Notes under the pieces: model-generated
Database searches by the model: none
Told to the model about the DNA's origin: nothing
Seen by the model: the letters and a program-made list of their open reading frames with translations, nothing else
Assembly: GCA_000711775.1 (NCBI GenBank)
Contig: ARYC01003947.1
Location: forward strand, 1 to 64,000
Origin: Oxytricha trifallax
Lineage: Eukaryota > Ciliophora > Spirotrichea > Sporadotrichida > Oxytrichidae
Direction of reading: 5' to 3'
Length of the DNA stretch: 64,000 nucleotides
Position numbers and translations under genes: made by a program
In this document: positions 45,232 through 60,988 of the stretch, piece by piece
Numbering within the stretch: the stretch's first letter is position 1
Layout: each line of letters opens with the position of its first letter

Positions 45232-47520
45232 ATGTATCTCGTCGATAATAATATAGGTGATTCTAATCATCAAAGTGAAGATAATGGAGATGAGGGCTTG
45301 AGGTTGCTTAATATTAGAAAATCGAATCAATTGATTGGTAAAACATATATCATTCCTTAATATTGGCATATAGACGATAACACTAAGCAGAAGGAGTTCT
45401 TAGTTTAATTTGGAGCATTAAAACTTATACTGGAGTAATTTTGTTTCTGTCCATATTCTTGACTGTGTTCGGTTTTGTGGCATTTGCAGAAATAAAATTC
45501 CCAATATTCTCTTGGATTGGGTCTTTGTGTCTATTCCTGAATGTTCTCTGGTTACTCGGTATTATGAGCATCTTTAAGTAAGGTCAATTATATTTGTATT
45601 GATCAATTGATAGAGTAGAGTAAGACTTGCAGATAATTTACTATATAAATCTTTCAGGTACTATAGGATTTGAAGCTCTATTCGTTTTATTCAACTTATG
45701 TGTTGTTTTACTTGTTATCTATGTTTTCCTGGGTATTACAGCAGGCATAAGTTTGTAACCAGCTCTAGCTTAACTCGAATCTTTGTATAATTCTAAGCGG
45801 AATTGCGATCTCAGATTTGATGACTAAATGACTTTGGAATCAGTCAAGACCTTGACAAAAGCTTTCTATATTATTGGAAGTGTCTCATGTTTAATAATCT
45901 CAGCAATGCTGCTAGTTTTGTTTATCAAAGGCGTATAAATTGGAGCTACCCAGGCTTCAAATTGCATAACAGCCTTCTTTTATACATTCAATAACATTAT
46001 ATATCCCTTGTTATTGATGCTGGTGATATATATGACAATTATATCTAATGATCAGGCGACATCTCTGCCAATAATAGGCGATAGATTTATGCCTTTCGCT
46101 TTTGTTTGCAGTATCATTGCTTTAGTATTTGTTATGATGATTTTGCTATTCCTTGGTTATGTTGCAGCTTTTACTGAGAGTAAAGTAGCTGTTGAAACTT
46201 ATGGAGTCATCTTGATACTAGGAACAATCGGCTTACTAATATAGAGCATTTTTGCTACTTATTTCGCAGCTTAATTTTATGACTAAAATATTTATGTTAA
46301 TTAAGCCCTTAAAAGTTTAATTTAATATAGTTTACTACTCTTATAATTGGGGTAAGCTAATGATTCAAGTTCATAAAAAATACTTCGATGTAAAAAGTAT
46401 GGGATGCTATGGTGGTAAATATATGGAGAACTCTTAATCGACCAATTTCTACGACTTAAAATGCGACAACAAAAATGAAATTGCTTATGTCTGGGAATAA
46501 GATCAAAACAAATACTTAGAAGTCCAGTAAAATTCCTATTAATGTATAAATATTGGATGCAAAGCTGTCTTTGGCTAATGGGTATCAACAAAGCTTAAAT
46601 ATTTAGGATTGGTAGGTTTCACTTCAAGTGCAATATGCATTATTATGATTGGTATTATATTCACAATTTGGAAGAAAATGTCAAATGGAAGCTAGAGAAT
46701 AATGTGGCATAATAAACCCATCCAGTTATTTTATCTTGGAGTCACTTTAGTTGTCATCATAGTTGTTGGAATATTAACTGGAGTTGGTAAACCTTAAGAG
46801 CCACAAATCTTTCCATATTCTATTGAGTATCCTAAGGATTTATTATACTCAGAAGTTAACTTGAATAATTTATTTTTCATTTTTAAAAAAACACTGCAGC
46901 TTTAAAGATCAGAAAAGAATTATTAGAATTCAATAAGAACGTTTTCTCAGTTTATAGATTATAGATATCAGAAGATTAATCTCAATGTAGACCAGATTGC
47001 AATCCATTACTCTATTAGATAGAACTTATAACTAAAAATGGCAAGCTATTCATAGAAAATTAAGAAAGCCTCTCTGAATTCTTAACATTTAATAAAACAA
47101 ATGGACTCTAATTTCATAAAGAATCCTTTATAGTTTCTTTTTCCGGGGACCTGCAATATGTAAACCAAGCTCTTAGCCATTTAACATTTGGGCCTTTTTG
47201 TCCTTTTAATACTGGCTAGAGGATTAGAATAACAGCTAGTGCAAAAGGTAAAGATGGTAAGCCAACAAATGGTTAGATGGTAACTGCTGCTGCTGGGCAG
47301 GCTGTCGAGGTAAGAGGCACAAGTTCTACGCAGGTTATTGATTCGTAAGTATAAATTAATTGTAGTTCATTTATAAATTTCTATAATTAGAGAAATCCCA
47401 CAAGATTTGATTATGAAAGATACAACTGTAAAAATGAGAACCAGAGTGCAAGATTTTGGTGATGAAGCTAAACTTAACGACGTACTGTCACAGCTTCTTA
47501 TTTTGCTTTTGTAAGTTAAT
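45232..47520 (+). CDS. Multi-span membrane protein with extracellular domains, tetraspanin-like layout
   Basis: ATG 45232 (MYLVDNNIGDSNHQSED). After a frame step near 45405 hydrophobic spans follow: GVILFLSIFLTVFGFVAF, WIGSLCLFLNVLWLLGI, ALFVLFNLCVVLLVIYVFLG, IIGSVSCLIISAMLLVLFI, FAFVCSIIALVFVMMILLFL and LGLVGFTSSAICIIMIGIIF. A Cys-containing loop (CDNKNEIAYVWEQDQNKYL) precedes the last spans, and a C-terminal domain (KIRKELLEFNKNVFSVYRL, HLTFGPFCPFNTGQRIRIT) ends near 47520. A TGA (45600-45602) lies in an otherwise open frame. Introns at about 47347-47390. The four-span-plus-loop unit resembles tetraspanins but the family is not certain. Probably a plasma- or ciliary-membrane protein. Confidence 0.5.
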
Positions 47521-47582
47521 ACCCTTCAATAATCTCTTTATAAAAATACAAGTTTTCCAATACTGCAAGAATATAAAGTTAA

Positions 47583-47772
47583 TATGTAATCTCAAATAAA
47601 TTTTAGCAGATCACTGTTCAATACTAAATCAAACTTTAAATTTAAGTTGTGACGTATTTCAGAATGAGTTAAAATGGTGATCGTGATTCCTAGATAATAA
47701 TCCTGAATACAAAAACCTCTGTAAAAAATTTTCAGCTTCAGTATCAAGATTTATAACCCCCTTAGTTAGTTC
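47583..47772 (-). mobile_element. SINE 3' fragment (copy 4)
   Basis: Carries the shared 3' segment (GTGACGTATTTCAGAATGAG and neighbouring blocks) and tail. 5' truncated. It lies between the membrane-protein gene and KAP3. Confidence 0.7.
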
Positions 47773-47848
47773 ATCCAAGAATACCAAATAAAGTAAACTA
47801 AGATTTAAATAGTAAAAATTAAATTACTAAAGTACTATTTCAAGAGAG

Positions 47849-50040
<2,192 letters not shown>

Positions 50041-50083
50041 ACAGTTTTTATAATTATAGAGAAATTATATTAAAAGTATATTT

Positions 50084-52790
50084 TCAGCTAAAGATTTTCT
50101 CTTCTCCAGACTTACAAAGAACGATGCAGGATATTCCTTTAAGTTGTTTGTAATTTTCAACCATCTTTGGATTTAGTGGATCTAATTCTTTTGCTTTTTC
50201 AAAGTCATCAGCTGCTTCGGGGTATCTCTTTAGAGCTTTTAAAGAAAATGCTCGTCTAAAATGTGCATGGCTATTCTTTGGGTTCTTTTTAATAACTAAA
50301 CTGAAATCTTCAAAACCTTTTTCATGATTTTCTATCATTTAGTAAGCCTTTGCTCTTTAGTGAGTGTATCTGATATCACTTGGAATCATCTCAATACACT
50401 ATAAATAAGTTAAAAGATTTAAATTTAAAACTTACTCTGCTGTAAGGATAAATTGATTTTTCAAATTTCTCTAGATAACAGTAAGCAAGACCAATATGAT
50501 AATAAATGTCAGCTTCATAAGTTAAGAATGGTTTATTTATCAATGCTTTTTTTAAAGTCTTGATACACTTCTTGTGTTTATTGAAAGCATAGAATGATAA
50601 ACCAAGCTTATATAAAACTTATGGATTATTTTCATTAACTTTTAAGGCGCTTTCTAGATCGTCAATTGATTATGTGAACATTTTTAAATCATAGTAGAAC
50701 TAAGCTCTATTCATTAAAAAACTTATATTATGAGGATCTTTTTCTATAGCTGTGTTGAAGAAAGAAATCGCTTGATCATAATCTCTTAGTGCATGATAGC
50801 AGCATCCTTATCCATCATAAACTCCTGGATTTTCTCAATTTGTATCAAGGTCAAGACTCATTTTAAAATCTTCAATTGCTTCATGGTATCTTCTTGATTT
50901 TAGCTTTGAGACACCTCTTCTATAAAAGGCTTCTGAAAAATTTTGATCTAACTTGATAGCTTAATTGAAATCATTTACTGTAAATTAGTGATTTCCCATG
51001 TCTTAATAAACTAAGCCTCTTGCAATAAATACTGATTTATCTTCAGGAAGTTTTTAAAGTACATTTGAGAAGCATTTAAGAGACTTGGGAAATTAATTTG
51101 TTCTATGATACATCACCCCTAAATGGAATCTACTAGAAATAAAATTCTCAGATAAAGCCAAAGCTTGGTTATACATCTCTATAGATTTTTCTTAAAGAGT
51201 AAATGTATAATCATAGTTTATAATTTGGAAAATTTAGTGAATTAATAATTTAATTAAAGTTAATCAGAATACTTAATATACAATTAAAAAATGGAAATGT
51301 CTAATAAAGCGTTTCATCTTCTTGATCTTCATCGTCATCCTCATCCTGATTTATCTCAAAGTCTTTTAAGTCCCCTCAATGTTGTAGTCTTGCGAAGCAC
51401 CTGTCCAGCGACACCTGTGGTCTTACCAGGTGGGACCACTAAAAAATAAAAAATAAAGATATTCTTTTTAAAACTTAAATTTTAAGTGAGTGCTTTACTT
51501 CCGTCTGCGTCTGATATATAAGAATACTTTTTAATATATAAAGTTTTTGATTAAATTTATCAGTTTCCTATTATAAATCATAAATCACTTGAAACCCCTT
51601 TCTTTGAATCTACTTAAGACTTTCCTTCATGAACTAAACCTTTACTGTGCCAAAATTTGGGATTATTCGGAGCAATTTGAATAGCTCTATCATAGTCTAA
51701 ATGAGCATTATCATAGTCTCCTTGATTAAAGAATACATTTCCTCTATTAAAATAGAAGAATGAATCCTGTGGATTTCTGGCAATAGCTTCGTCAAAGTCT
51801 TTCTTGGCATCTTCAAGTTTACCAATATGATAATGAGCAAGACCTCGATTATTGTAATGGAATGAATGTGGATCTATTGAAATTGCTTTTGAAAATTCAT
51901 TAAGCGCTTCGTCAAAATCCTCCTTCTCGAAATAGGAGACCAAGATTATTATGGGCACTAGCCTTATCAGCTCTCATTTCAACTGCCTTTTTTAAGTCAT
52001 CAATTGATTACTCTAGTACCTAATCTTCTTAAACATATACCCTTATCAAATCTAGCTTAATAGATGTAATTTTAGTCTGACAGATTCTCAATAGCTTTGT
52101 TATAATCTTCTATAGCTTCTTCTAGCTTTTCTAACTTAGCCTTAACAAATGTTCAATAATAGTAGTAATTTCCATTAGATGGATCACGCTTCACAGCAAT
52201 TTCATAATGCTTCAAAGCCTCATCTAATTACCCCAGCTCTTGATTGCATTGGCCAGCAAAATCTGAAAAGAGTAAAATACTCAAATTAATATATTTACTG
52301 TAATGTTCTGCTTGATCTTGGGGTTTCGCTTATTGTTAACTATCAAGTTTAATTGCTAATGTGAAATCATAGAGAGCTCTTTGAAAATCTCCCATCCCTT
52401 AATAGCATCTTCCCCTCCAGTGATAGGCAGCAACCATATCTAAAATATAATCATGATTTTTATCTTAATTTATTTGGATCCTTGTTGCATGCTTCGGAGA
52501 AATATTAAAACGCAGTCTCAAGATTCTAAACTTTAAATAATCTAATAAATAAAAAATTCTAATATAATTTAAATTTACTATACGTTACCCTTTCCCATAA
52601 AATACTTCTTTCCATCATTAAACAGTTTCTTAGCCTAAACACATATTTGTATAAAAATCTAATTATTTACTTCTGCTGGATTTCCTGATGTCTCACAACC
52701 TATTGCCTTTACTTTTTAAGCTCTTCCTCCAGCGGCTTATTTTGCATTTCCAGTAGCAAATGTTTTATATAAAAATATATTGTAAATTCT
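50084..52790 (-). CDS. TPR-repeat protein 1 (tandem paralog)
   Basis: Many tetratricopeptide repeats with the usual small-residue pattern: ALNEFSKAISIDPHSFHYNN, RGLAHYHIGKLEDAKKDFDE, FNRGNVFFNQGDYDNAHLDY, HFRRAFSLKALKRYPEAADD and AKELDPLNPKMVENYKQLK, ending at TGA 50084-50086. The 5' part near 52400-52790 includes GDFQRALYDFTLAIKLDSQ and LGQLDEALKHYEIAVKRDP. Short introns and AT-rich gaps separate blocks (for example 51200-51600). An in-frame TGA at 52155-52153 stands in the middle of a repeat. TPR proteins are scaffolds; ciliates have many, several in intraflagellar transport, but no specific partner can be named. It is a diverged tandem copy of the next gene. Confidence 0.7.
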
Positions 52791-52889
52791 AATAAATCTC
52801 TCAATAAATGAGAAGCTGGTTCATCATAAGATGTTTTAGCTTGAATAATTTAATAAATAACTAGGAATCTATAATAAATCAATTGAAAA

Positions 52890-55800
52890 TCTTTTCATTT
52901 CCTGGTAAACATCGTACTATACAATTGATCCCTTTCAGTTTTTTGTAATTTGCCACAAGCTTTGGATTCAAAGGATCTAGTTCTTTAGCTTTTTCAAAAT
53001 CATCTGCTGCTTATTGAAAATTCTAGATAACATAAATCTAATAATTATATGATTACATTGACTGCTTTGTAAGAGAAAGCGAGTCGAAAATAAGCATGAG
53101 CGTTTTTAGGGCTTCTTCTTATCACATTTTTTTTTATAAATCTTCTATGGCCTCTTTGTGAAATTAAATCAATTGATAAGATTTTGCTCGTTCATGAATA
53201 TATCTTATGTCATTTGGGATTATTTCAATACAATATTTAAAGTAAATCATTATATAAAATAAGGGGATAGAGGGATCTCTCAAATTTATCTAAATTAGAG
53301 TAAGCTATTCCAATATGATAATAGATATCTGCTTCATAAGAGATATATGGATTATTTTTCAATGCCACTTTCAATGACTTAATGCATCTTTTATAGTATG
53401 GCAGGTTGTAATAAGCCAATCCTAATTTATACAAGATTTGTTGAATTAATATCTAAAAATTAGTTTTTTTTTATTTTGTACTAATATAATAATTTACTAA
53501 ATAAGAAATATTTATAGTTAGATTTTCAAACTGAATTGTATTCTTTATTATTTTCTTAAAACTTTTTGGGGTTTTGAATTACTAGAGCAGAATATATATC
53601 TGTGATCGCTGCTTTAAAATTCTTTAGAGTATAAATGCAGCTTGATCTGTTCATTAAAAACTTAATATTTTGAGGCTGCAAATTGATAGCCTGATTGAAG
53701 TACTAAATCAAAGTTAAAATTTATTAAAATTTACAGTTATAGCTTTATCGAAGTCTTAAAGTGCTAAATAACAACAGCCTTATCAATCAATTATCCCTGG
53801 AATAAATTAGTCTTCTTCATTTTCAATCAAGTTCTTGCTTCTATTTCAAAAGATGTGTAAAGGTATATGATAAAAATACTTTTGGAAATCTTCAAGAGCT
53901 TCATAAAAAAGTTTGGACTTCATTTTAGAAATCCCTCTGTAATAATATGCTTCAGGTTTTCTGGATTAAGTTCAAGAGCCTTATTAAAATCTTTCACTGC
54001 AAACTGATGATTTCCCATGTCTTAGTAAACCTAGCCTCTTTAAATATAAACTTCTATATCATCAGGGATCTTTGAGACAACATTGCTAAGTCTCTTTAGA
54101 CCTTCTTGAAACTAATTGGTCAAATGAAGCATTTTTCCAAGATGAAATTCACTTGAAATGAAGTCATTCTCCGCATAGAATAGAGCTTTTTCGTACATTC
54201 TGATTGCTTAATGCTCAAATCCATTCCTAAATTTCCTAGTAATTTGCTATATTAACTTTTGAAAGCTAGACCTTTAGCATGCCAATATTTAGGGTTGAAT
54301 TAATCTAGATCATTAGCTCTATCGTAGTCTGAATGAGCATCATAGTATCTACTTAAACTTAAATATACGCTATATAAATTTCCAAAGAGTTCCTCACCCT
54401 AAATAAAAAGATTATATAAATATTAATCTTGATCATCCCCATTAAAAATTGGCTTTAAACTATTTGATCATTTTAAGGAAAAATCTTGAAAATATCATAT
54501 AGAAAATTCAAACATTTCAAATAATCATTTAAAACGTCTCTTTCATTTTATTTTGATAAAAAATTAAAATTAAAAGCTTTTGAATTACATAATAATTTTT
54601 AAATACTATTTTTCAGTTAAATATCAACTGTCAATTTTCTAATTTTACTTAAAGTGCTTGAGAGATATTATTATTAATAGATTCGTATAATATATCATTT
54701 AGATTAAAAATAAACATTTGAAAGTTATGAAAAAGAGACTAAATAACTTTTTAACAAATTAAGTCAATTTAAACATTTTAAGAAAAAGACTAAGAAAGCA
54801 TAATTATAATTATTTTTGATATTTAATAATATTGATGATTATATTGCAAAAAAATATTAATTTATGATTTGAGAAAAAGAAATTAAATGTATAGTGCGAA
54901 TAAATTTTGGAATATAATAAGGAAACTAAATAATTATAAAGTGGTTTTTCTTAATATTTGCCATAGTTACCTCTCTGATAATGCCATAGTTACCTCTCTG
55001 ATAATAGAATAATGGTTCATCATCTTGCTTTTATATCGCCATATGAAAATCATTAAGAGCCTCTTCGTACTTCCCGAGTTAGAAAAAGGCGATGCCTCTA
55101 TAACTATAATGAGCTGGCTCTGAATAAATCGATATTGCTCTTCCAAAAACAAACAGAGCTTCCTCATAGTTTTATTTGTCAAACAAAGCCATTCCTAAAT
55201 TGTCCAAGCCAACAGATCTATCACCTGCAATTCGATTGCTTTCTTAAAATCAATTATAGCCTCATCAGTTCTACCAAGTTTTCTCAGGCATTAACCCTTA
55301 TTATGGAAAGCATGCCATATAGTATTTTAATCATTCAAACCTTTTTCAAAAGCTCTTCTTAAATCTTCGATGGCTTCTTCCGTTCTATTCACCTTCTGAT
55401 TTACCATTGCTCTGAAGTAGATATGACTAGCTACATCTCTTTCTATTTTGATTGCTTTGTCAAATTAAGTCAGTGCTTCATCAAGCTTTCCTTGATAGAA
55501 CATAGCTTTTCAAGACAAATATAAATTAAATTGTGAATTTGAGATTGTATAGCTTATTTTTCCTTACTCAAATGTTCAGCTTATTTCTTCTTATCAATTT
55601 TATCTAGTTTCAAAGCCATAGTGAAATCAAACTGAGCATTTTGATAATCCTTCATTTCCATTTTACATTTGCCTCTTAGTTAAAAAGCTTCGGAGTTGCC
55701 TTTATTGTAATTTTAGTATTAACCATTATATTCTTACTTGGATCTTTAGCAATGGCTTCATTGAAAAGCTAAAATGACAAATCAAAATTGATGTGATAAT

Positions 55801-56365
55801 TATTTCTTCCATACATATAACGCTTTCCCTCAGTAAGCAATCTCTTGGACTACAATAAAATTTTAAGCTTAATGATTTCTTTAAAGTACCTCTACGACAT
55901 TTCCTCCAATTTCTCCTCCTTGAAATTAAGATTGCACTTGAGAAATAGTTTTTTGTGAAACTGAATTTTTCAAAACTGTAGACTCATAGATAAACGCTTT
56001 GAGGCAGAATTTGCTTTTTTTCATTATTCAAAACACAGATTTGATTTAGAATTTTAATCTCTTACTCAAACTACAGTATTGCCAAAATAGTGGCAGTTAA
56101 GTTTTTTTTCTGTTTTAATTCAATCAAACTTATGGTGTTTATACTTAAACAGGAAGTCGTCGATGAAGTTGTTTGTGAAGTTGTAGAAGTTGATGAAGTA
56201 ATTTAATTTTCAAAATTTTAAAATAATTCAAGGATAAGAAAGATGACCTGAGATAAGTGATGTTTAAAATTCATATTATTAAAGATAACTTACTCCATAT
56301 TTAATGTTAAGTAAATCATTTTCTAATTAAAAATTAATATTCAAATCTAATATTGGAATATTCAT
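52890..56365 (-). CDS. TPR-repeat protein 2 (tandem paralog)
   Basis: The start MNIPILDLNINFQLEND (56365) is followed by an intron (about 56247-56292), a Thr/Ser linker (TSSTSTTSQTTSSTTSC) and a coiled-coil-like LIELKQKKNLTATILAIL. TPR blocks run from about 55850 down to 52900. The C-terminus NYKKLKGINCIVRCLPGNEK closely matches that of TPR protein 1 (NYKQLKGISCIVLCKSGEEK), and middle repeats match too (for example 53240-53430 against 50450-50640). A gap at 54420-54955 is AT-rich with no coding signal and is probably an IES. The two genes arose by tandem duplication. Function unknown beyond a scaffold role. Confidence 0.65.
54959..55006. repeat. 23-bp tandem duplication inside TPR gene 2
   Basis: GCCATAGTTACCTCTCTGAT plus three bases occurs twice head-to-tail at the edge of the AT-rich gap. 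It could be a duplicated MDS end or a long pointer. Confidence 0.7.
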
Positions 56366-56552
56366 TTTTCAAGCATTAATTTATTAAAAATGATAATAAT
56401 TGAAATGAATTTAATATTTTATTTCTTCATTCTAATTTAGACCAAAGCATGTGTTTTCAGTATAGAAATGTCAGAAATTAATATAGAATAATTAAAAATA
56501 AAACAAAATTATAATAAAATCTTGATTCTTTCACTAAATATTATAAATTGCA

Positions 56553-58434
56553 ATGGGTGAAGCAAAAGACAGCTAAACTAGAGACTTGGGCAAAAGAATT
56601 TGCTTCAATCTTTAATGGGATAATTTATTGTGATAAGTTTAGTTTCTGGAGGTGTTTTTACGTAAATTATTCCCCGTTAATATTCAATTTTTAATTAGTA
56701 ATTATCTAAAAAACTGCAATCCTAAATTGGAATAATGATAGATTATGAAAAATTTGATATTCATTATTAGTGAATGTTGAGACTCCAGTATAAAAAGCAT
56801 TTCCATATTTAACTAATATGCTCATTATATTTTATACTTTCACTTTCATTCATGTATTTTGCGCTTACGGTCTACCTCATGTACCACTTGTAAATTTATA
56901 TAGCAATCAGTTTTATAATAAAATTTAGCCCTCATAAAGGATAGTTCACACCAATTCCAATTCGGAAATTCTTCATATGTATAATGGTAGATTCACAGGC
57001 TACGCTGTTAAGTAAGTTGTATTAAAAAATGCTATTTGTTTTAGAATTCTTATCGCTAATTATTATACTGTGCTATTAAGTAAAGTTAATTTCTGCCCAA
57101 CACATTATCATAACATTTTCATTGTTGTATAGTTGTGAATAAATTAAAAAGCTTTATTACTTTTAAAATTAGTATTTTTTAAACTTATCTAAATATATAT
57201 TGTGAAATTGTATCTGTACACTTCGATTACTTCCGTAATGCTACTACAGGTATTTTCAATTCCATCTGCTCTCTACCTATCAATATTCTTTCTTAAAACC
57301 CACTATCGTTTCAATCACTATCTAGCCTTGGTGTTTTGTGCAGCAGGTGTTGCCTTTTCAAAAGTAAATGACATAGTTTTGCATCCTAAAGAATCTGGAT
57401 AAGATGATAAAACACTGGAAGCTCTCTTCGGAGATCTTATGGTGCTGGTCGGTGCCTTTCTATATGCAACGTAAGTTTCAAGAAAACGAACTTTACTTAT
57501 CAGTTAAAATAGTGTGTGGGATTTAATACTCTTATAGTTCGAACATATTACAGGAGCATTTGATAAAGACAGGAGCCGATGTTTTTAACTATTTGGGATT
57601 CCTGGGTCTATTTGGAATGATAATTACTGCTTTGGAATCGTGCTTTTGGTTCAAGGAATATGAGTAATTTTAAAATGTAGCAAGTGGGGATATCTACAAA
57701 ATTTCTCTATACTATGTTGGATTCGTTGTTTAATTTTTGATTATATTTTAAAGGACTTTCTTTTTCAAATTAATTAATTATTTGTTATAAACTTTATTGG
57801 TTATACTACTATTCCATTCTTCGTGAGAAGGTCTGGAGCAACTCTGCTAAATATATCAAATCTAACAACGATTATATGGTCCATGATATCTGATATATTT
57901 CTATTTGATAGACCTTTTGTAAGTTAATTTACTCATACTAACAAACTATATAGTATTGGATGTAGGTAGCAGGATTTTTAGTAGAGGTATTTGCTATTAT
58001 AATATTCAGTTGGAATCCTCCAATAGCAAGAATAACTAATGATCCAAATTCAAATTGCATAGATAAATCAATATTAAATAACAATCAGAATAAATCCGAT
58101 CAATATATGAGTGGGAATTCACAATACATAAGTTTTAGTTCTCCTTAGTAATCAAAAAGAGGAAAAAACGACTTCATATAAGTATAGAATGGTGCTGACG
58201 ATACTCATAATAACAATGCTCTTTTGAAGTCAATGAAATAGAGTGACCAAAGATCTTCTCAGTAATTCAAGAGTGCAATGAATAATGCCCTAGAAGTCAA
58301 TGATTAAACATATATGGACAGTCATCATAGTAGTTTAGGGAGTAACTACGATGACATGTTTCAGCAAGATCAAATGTTTGCTGGAGCAACAGAAACCATT
58401 TCGGCACTTAAAATGTAGTCTTTGATAATTACTG
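56553..58434 (+). CDS. SLC35F-like (DUF914) multi-span transporter
   Basis: ATG 56553 (MGEAKDSQTRDLGKRICF). Conserved SLC35F pattern: LMGQFIVISLVSGGVFT (span 1), FPYLTNMLIIFYTFTFIHVF, KFFICIMVDSQATLLS (the family DxxAN block), YTSITSVMLLQVFSIPSALY, FNHYLALVFCAAGVAFSKVN, DLMVLVGAFLYAT, SNILQEHLIKTGADVFNYLG, FLGLFGMIITALESCFWF, FVRRSGATLLNISNLTTIIW and a last span GFLVEVFAIIIFSWNP. A hydrophilic Asn/Ser-rich C-terminal tail reaches about 58430. Segments are separated by introns and short IESs (for example 56660-56780, 57015-57200, 57472-57538, 57920-57966). The substrate of this drug/metabolite transporter family is unknown. The 3' end abuts a SINE. Confidence 0.75.
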
Positions 58435-58640
58435 AGTAATCCCAAATTAATTATAGCATATTATTATGTAATACTAAATCTAACCATAAATCAAGCTGTG
58501 AAGTATTTCAGAATGAGTTGGCAACTATGATCCCTGGAAAAGAATCTTAAAGACAAAATCTCTGTGAAAAACTGTTTGGGCTCAGTATCTTCTACCCTTA
58601 TCCATAATCAAGATGTGAGCAAATCACAGAGCCTATTTAA
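58434..58640 (-). mobile_element. SINE 3' fragment (copy 5)
   Basis: Shares GTATTTCAGAATGAGTTGGC and the CTGAGTAATC end with the other copies. It starts exactly where the transporter coding sequence ends. Confidence 0.7.
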
Positions 58641-59011
58641 AATTTATTCTTTAATAAGATAATAATATAAAGAGATACCTTTGTCTATGACAGAAACTGA
58701 TAAGAATATGCTTTCAGAAGAAATAAAGTAAGGGATTATAATTTAAACGATACAATTGAGGTTGAAGACAGATGCATGAAAAATAGAAAGCTCACCTATC
58801 TTTGAAAGCATCATCAATTATAATAAATAATTTTGACTACTGTTAAATCTATTCATCTAATTAGATTCAATTATACTATTTAATTTTAAAGTAAGCGTTT
58901 GACATAAGCTTGAAATTAGGCTTATATTGTTATATAAATTTCTTATCATCCTCAATTTAGAAAGAAAATAAACTGTCTAAATTAATAATACTTACAGTAC
59001 TAAATTACAAA
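58641..59011. other. AT-rich spacer
   Basis: No gene or repeat seen; upstream region of the next plus-strand gene. Confidence 0.45.
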
Positions 59012-60116
59012 ATGGGAGGAGCATGCATAAGACCTTAGACTTCTTATAAAGATCTGAGAACAGCCAGAAGAAAAGAAACTATAGATAAAATCAAAAGGCA
59101 ATCTATGATTTCTGCACAAACTCTACAGTCTTAATCTATTAGTGACGACTCTTCCTTTTATGAACAACCTAATATCTTCAAGTAAACTAGTACGTATATA
59201 TTTATTCAAACTTTTTCCTCAATCATGATACAATTGCATTTATTCATGTTTGCTATAATATATGAAACTAAACTGTTGACTTTATAGAAAGGTTCACTCA
59301 GTGTTCTCAAATATAACAGAAATAGAAATTGGAGATGCTTAAAATAATTGACTTAATAGCGATAATTTTGTTAAGGAATAATCTCTGACGACAGCATCAA
59401 TGCTCTATACTTAGTAAAAATATCCTAATAAATTCAAAGTTGAACAAAGTTTAAAAAATGATTCTAAAATTAGCTCTCCATAATTTAAGAAATAGTCTTC
59501 ATAAAATGTATTTGATAAACCACTATAAGAGGAATCAGCATTTTAAAATGTTCTGCTTAGTTAATTAGACTATATTAATTATGGGGATATTAATCAAAGC
59601 ATAAACGTTGATGATGACATCATTAAATTTAACTAAAACTCATAATAAATGATAGATTTAACTTAAGTAGATCTTGACTAATTTGATCCTGATTTCTCAT
59701 AAAAGATTTGCGTTATGAGTATGGACTCTTAATCACAAGGTCACTTGCAACAGTTTATAGTTGGAAGCAATTAAAGCGGACCTCTATCCTTTGCTCCTAA
59801 AAAAATGGGTACGATATTTATTCCATCAATTTTTTTCTCATTATTATATTTTAGATTGTTGGGGTTTGACATTGACTATACGTAATTGATGGCCTCCTTT
59901 GGAAATTAGCTTCCTGAACAAATAAATACTCGTCAATTCAATCAAAACAAAAACGATATTCATTTTGAGATATAATCTGGATTTAAACTATATGTTTATG
60001 AATTCAAAGCTACAGAATTTTATCAGAATGTATTGACTAAAGATTAGATAAACTACGGGCTGTCTAAAGGACTATTTTAACATCGAATATTTATAAATGC
60101 ATTAAATTGTGTGTGA
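59012..60116 (+). CDS. Hypothetical protein with N-terminal myristoylation-like start
   Basis: ATG 59012 (MGGACIRPQTSYKDLRTARR): Gly2 with Cys5 fits an N-myristoylation/palmitoylation signal. After an intron (about 59190-59287) the frame continues through Asn/Ser-rich sequence containing VHSVFSNITEIEIGDAQNN. A second intron lies near 59809-59852, then LLGFDIDYTQLMASFGNQLP, ending at TGA 60114-60116. About 330 residues. A TGA-free frame over most of the length supports the call. No domain is recognised; a membrane-tethered signalling protein is possible but is inference from the N-terminus only. Confidence 0.5.
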
Positions 60117-60185
60117 TTTATATAAAGTAAATTTTAAGCAAGTAATAAATCAAAGTTAAATTATTTTATTTAATAATTTATCTCA

Positions 60186-60988
60186 ATGGAAAGTAAGTGT
60201 TTCTCATTTGGATTTATTTTAATGTTTAGTATAATCTAACAATTCTATAGGACAAGGATCATAGAAAACTGCGAGAAGGTTAGGTTCTCAAAAGTAATCA
60301 AGAAGATAAGGTAAAGTCTAAATTATTTATTGCAAATATGATACTAGCTTAAAAGTAATTTAGGTTCAGCATTTAATAGATAAAACAATGATGATGATGA
60401 CTTTGAGAGAATGATAGATACTGTTTTGTTATCTCCTGAAAAGGTATAATATCAGGTATTAATAATATTGGTAGGGAAAACGTCCTACTTCAAAGAGAGA
60501 ATCAGCTGGAAATGCTATCAGACATGGTGCAAGAATCAATGGTAAACAATTTAATTTACTAATTTATCGAAATAAATATAGCAAGCAAACCATAAACAGG
60601 GACACAGCAAAATTAAGTATTTATTCATAGATTATACTTTAAAAATTAGGATCTTAACGCATCTCTTGGAACAATTGATGTAGAGTCAAGGTAGTATATG
60701 AATATGTTAAAGCAGAACAATCGTTTAGATTGGACCAATAATAATGAGCAAATTAAGTTAATAACTCAGAGTTTAAGAACAAAGCTGAGCGACCTCCTCA
60801 AAGAGCAAAGTGATGTAAGAGTGCTATAGTAAAGAGGACTTCCCATAGTTCCAAAGCTTTATCAAATGCTATATATCAATTCAAGTGACAAAGGAAAAAA
60901 TCAACCAATTTGCGCTAATGATGCTCATATCAAGGCTACAAATAATGGCTTTAAGAGAAATGCACTAGGAGGATTTTTCGCTCATTGA
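60186..60988 (+). CDS. Hypothetical protein, multi-intron
   Basis: ATG 60186 is followed immediately by a GTAAGT intron to about 60251; coding pieces 60252-60300, 60340-60445, 60475-60540 and 60651-60988 are separated by further short introns or IESs. The last exon (DLNASLGTIDVESRQYMNML, KLSDLLKEQSDVRVLQQRG, IVPKLYQMLYINSSDKG) ends at TGA 60986-60988. A coiled-coil-like stretch is possible in the middle. No homology is recognised. The 3' end overlaps the convergent minus-strand gene by a few bases. Confidence 0.5.
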
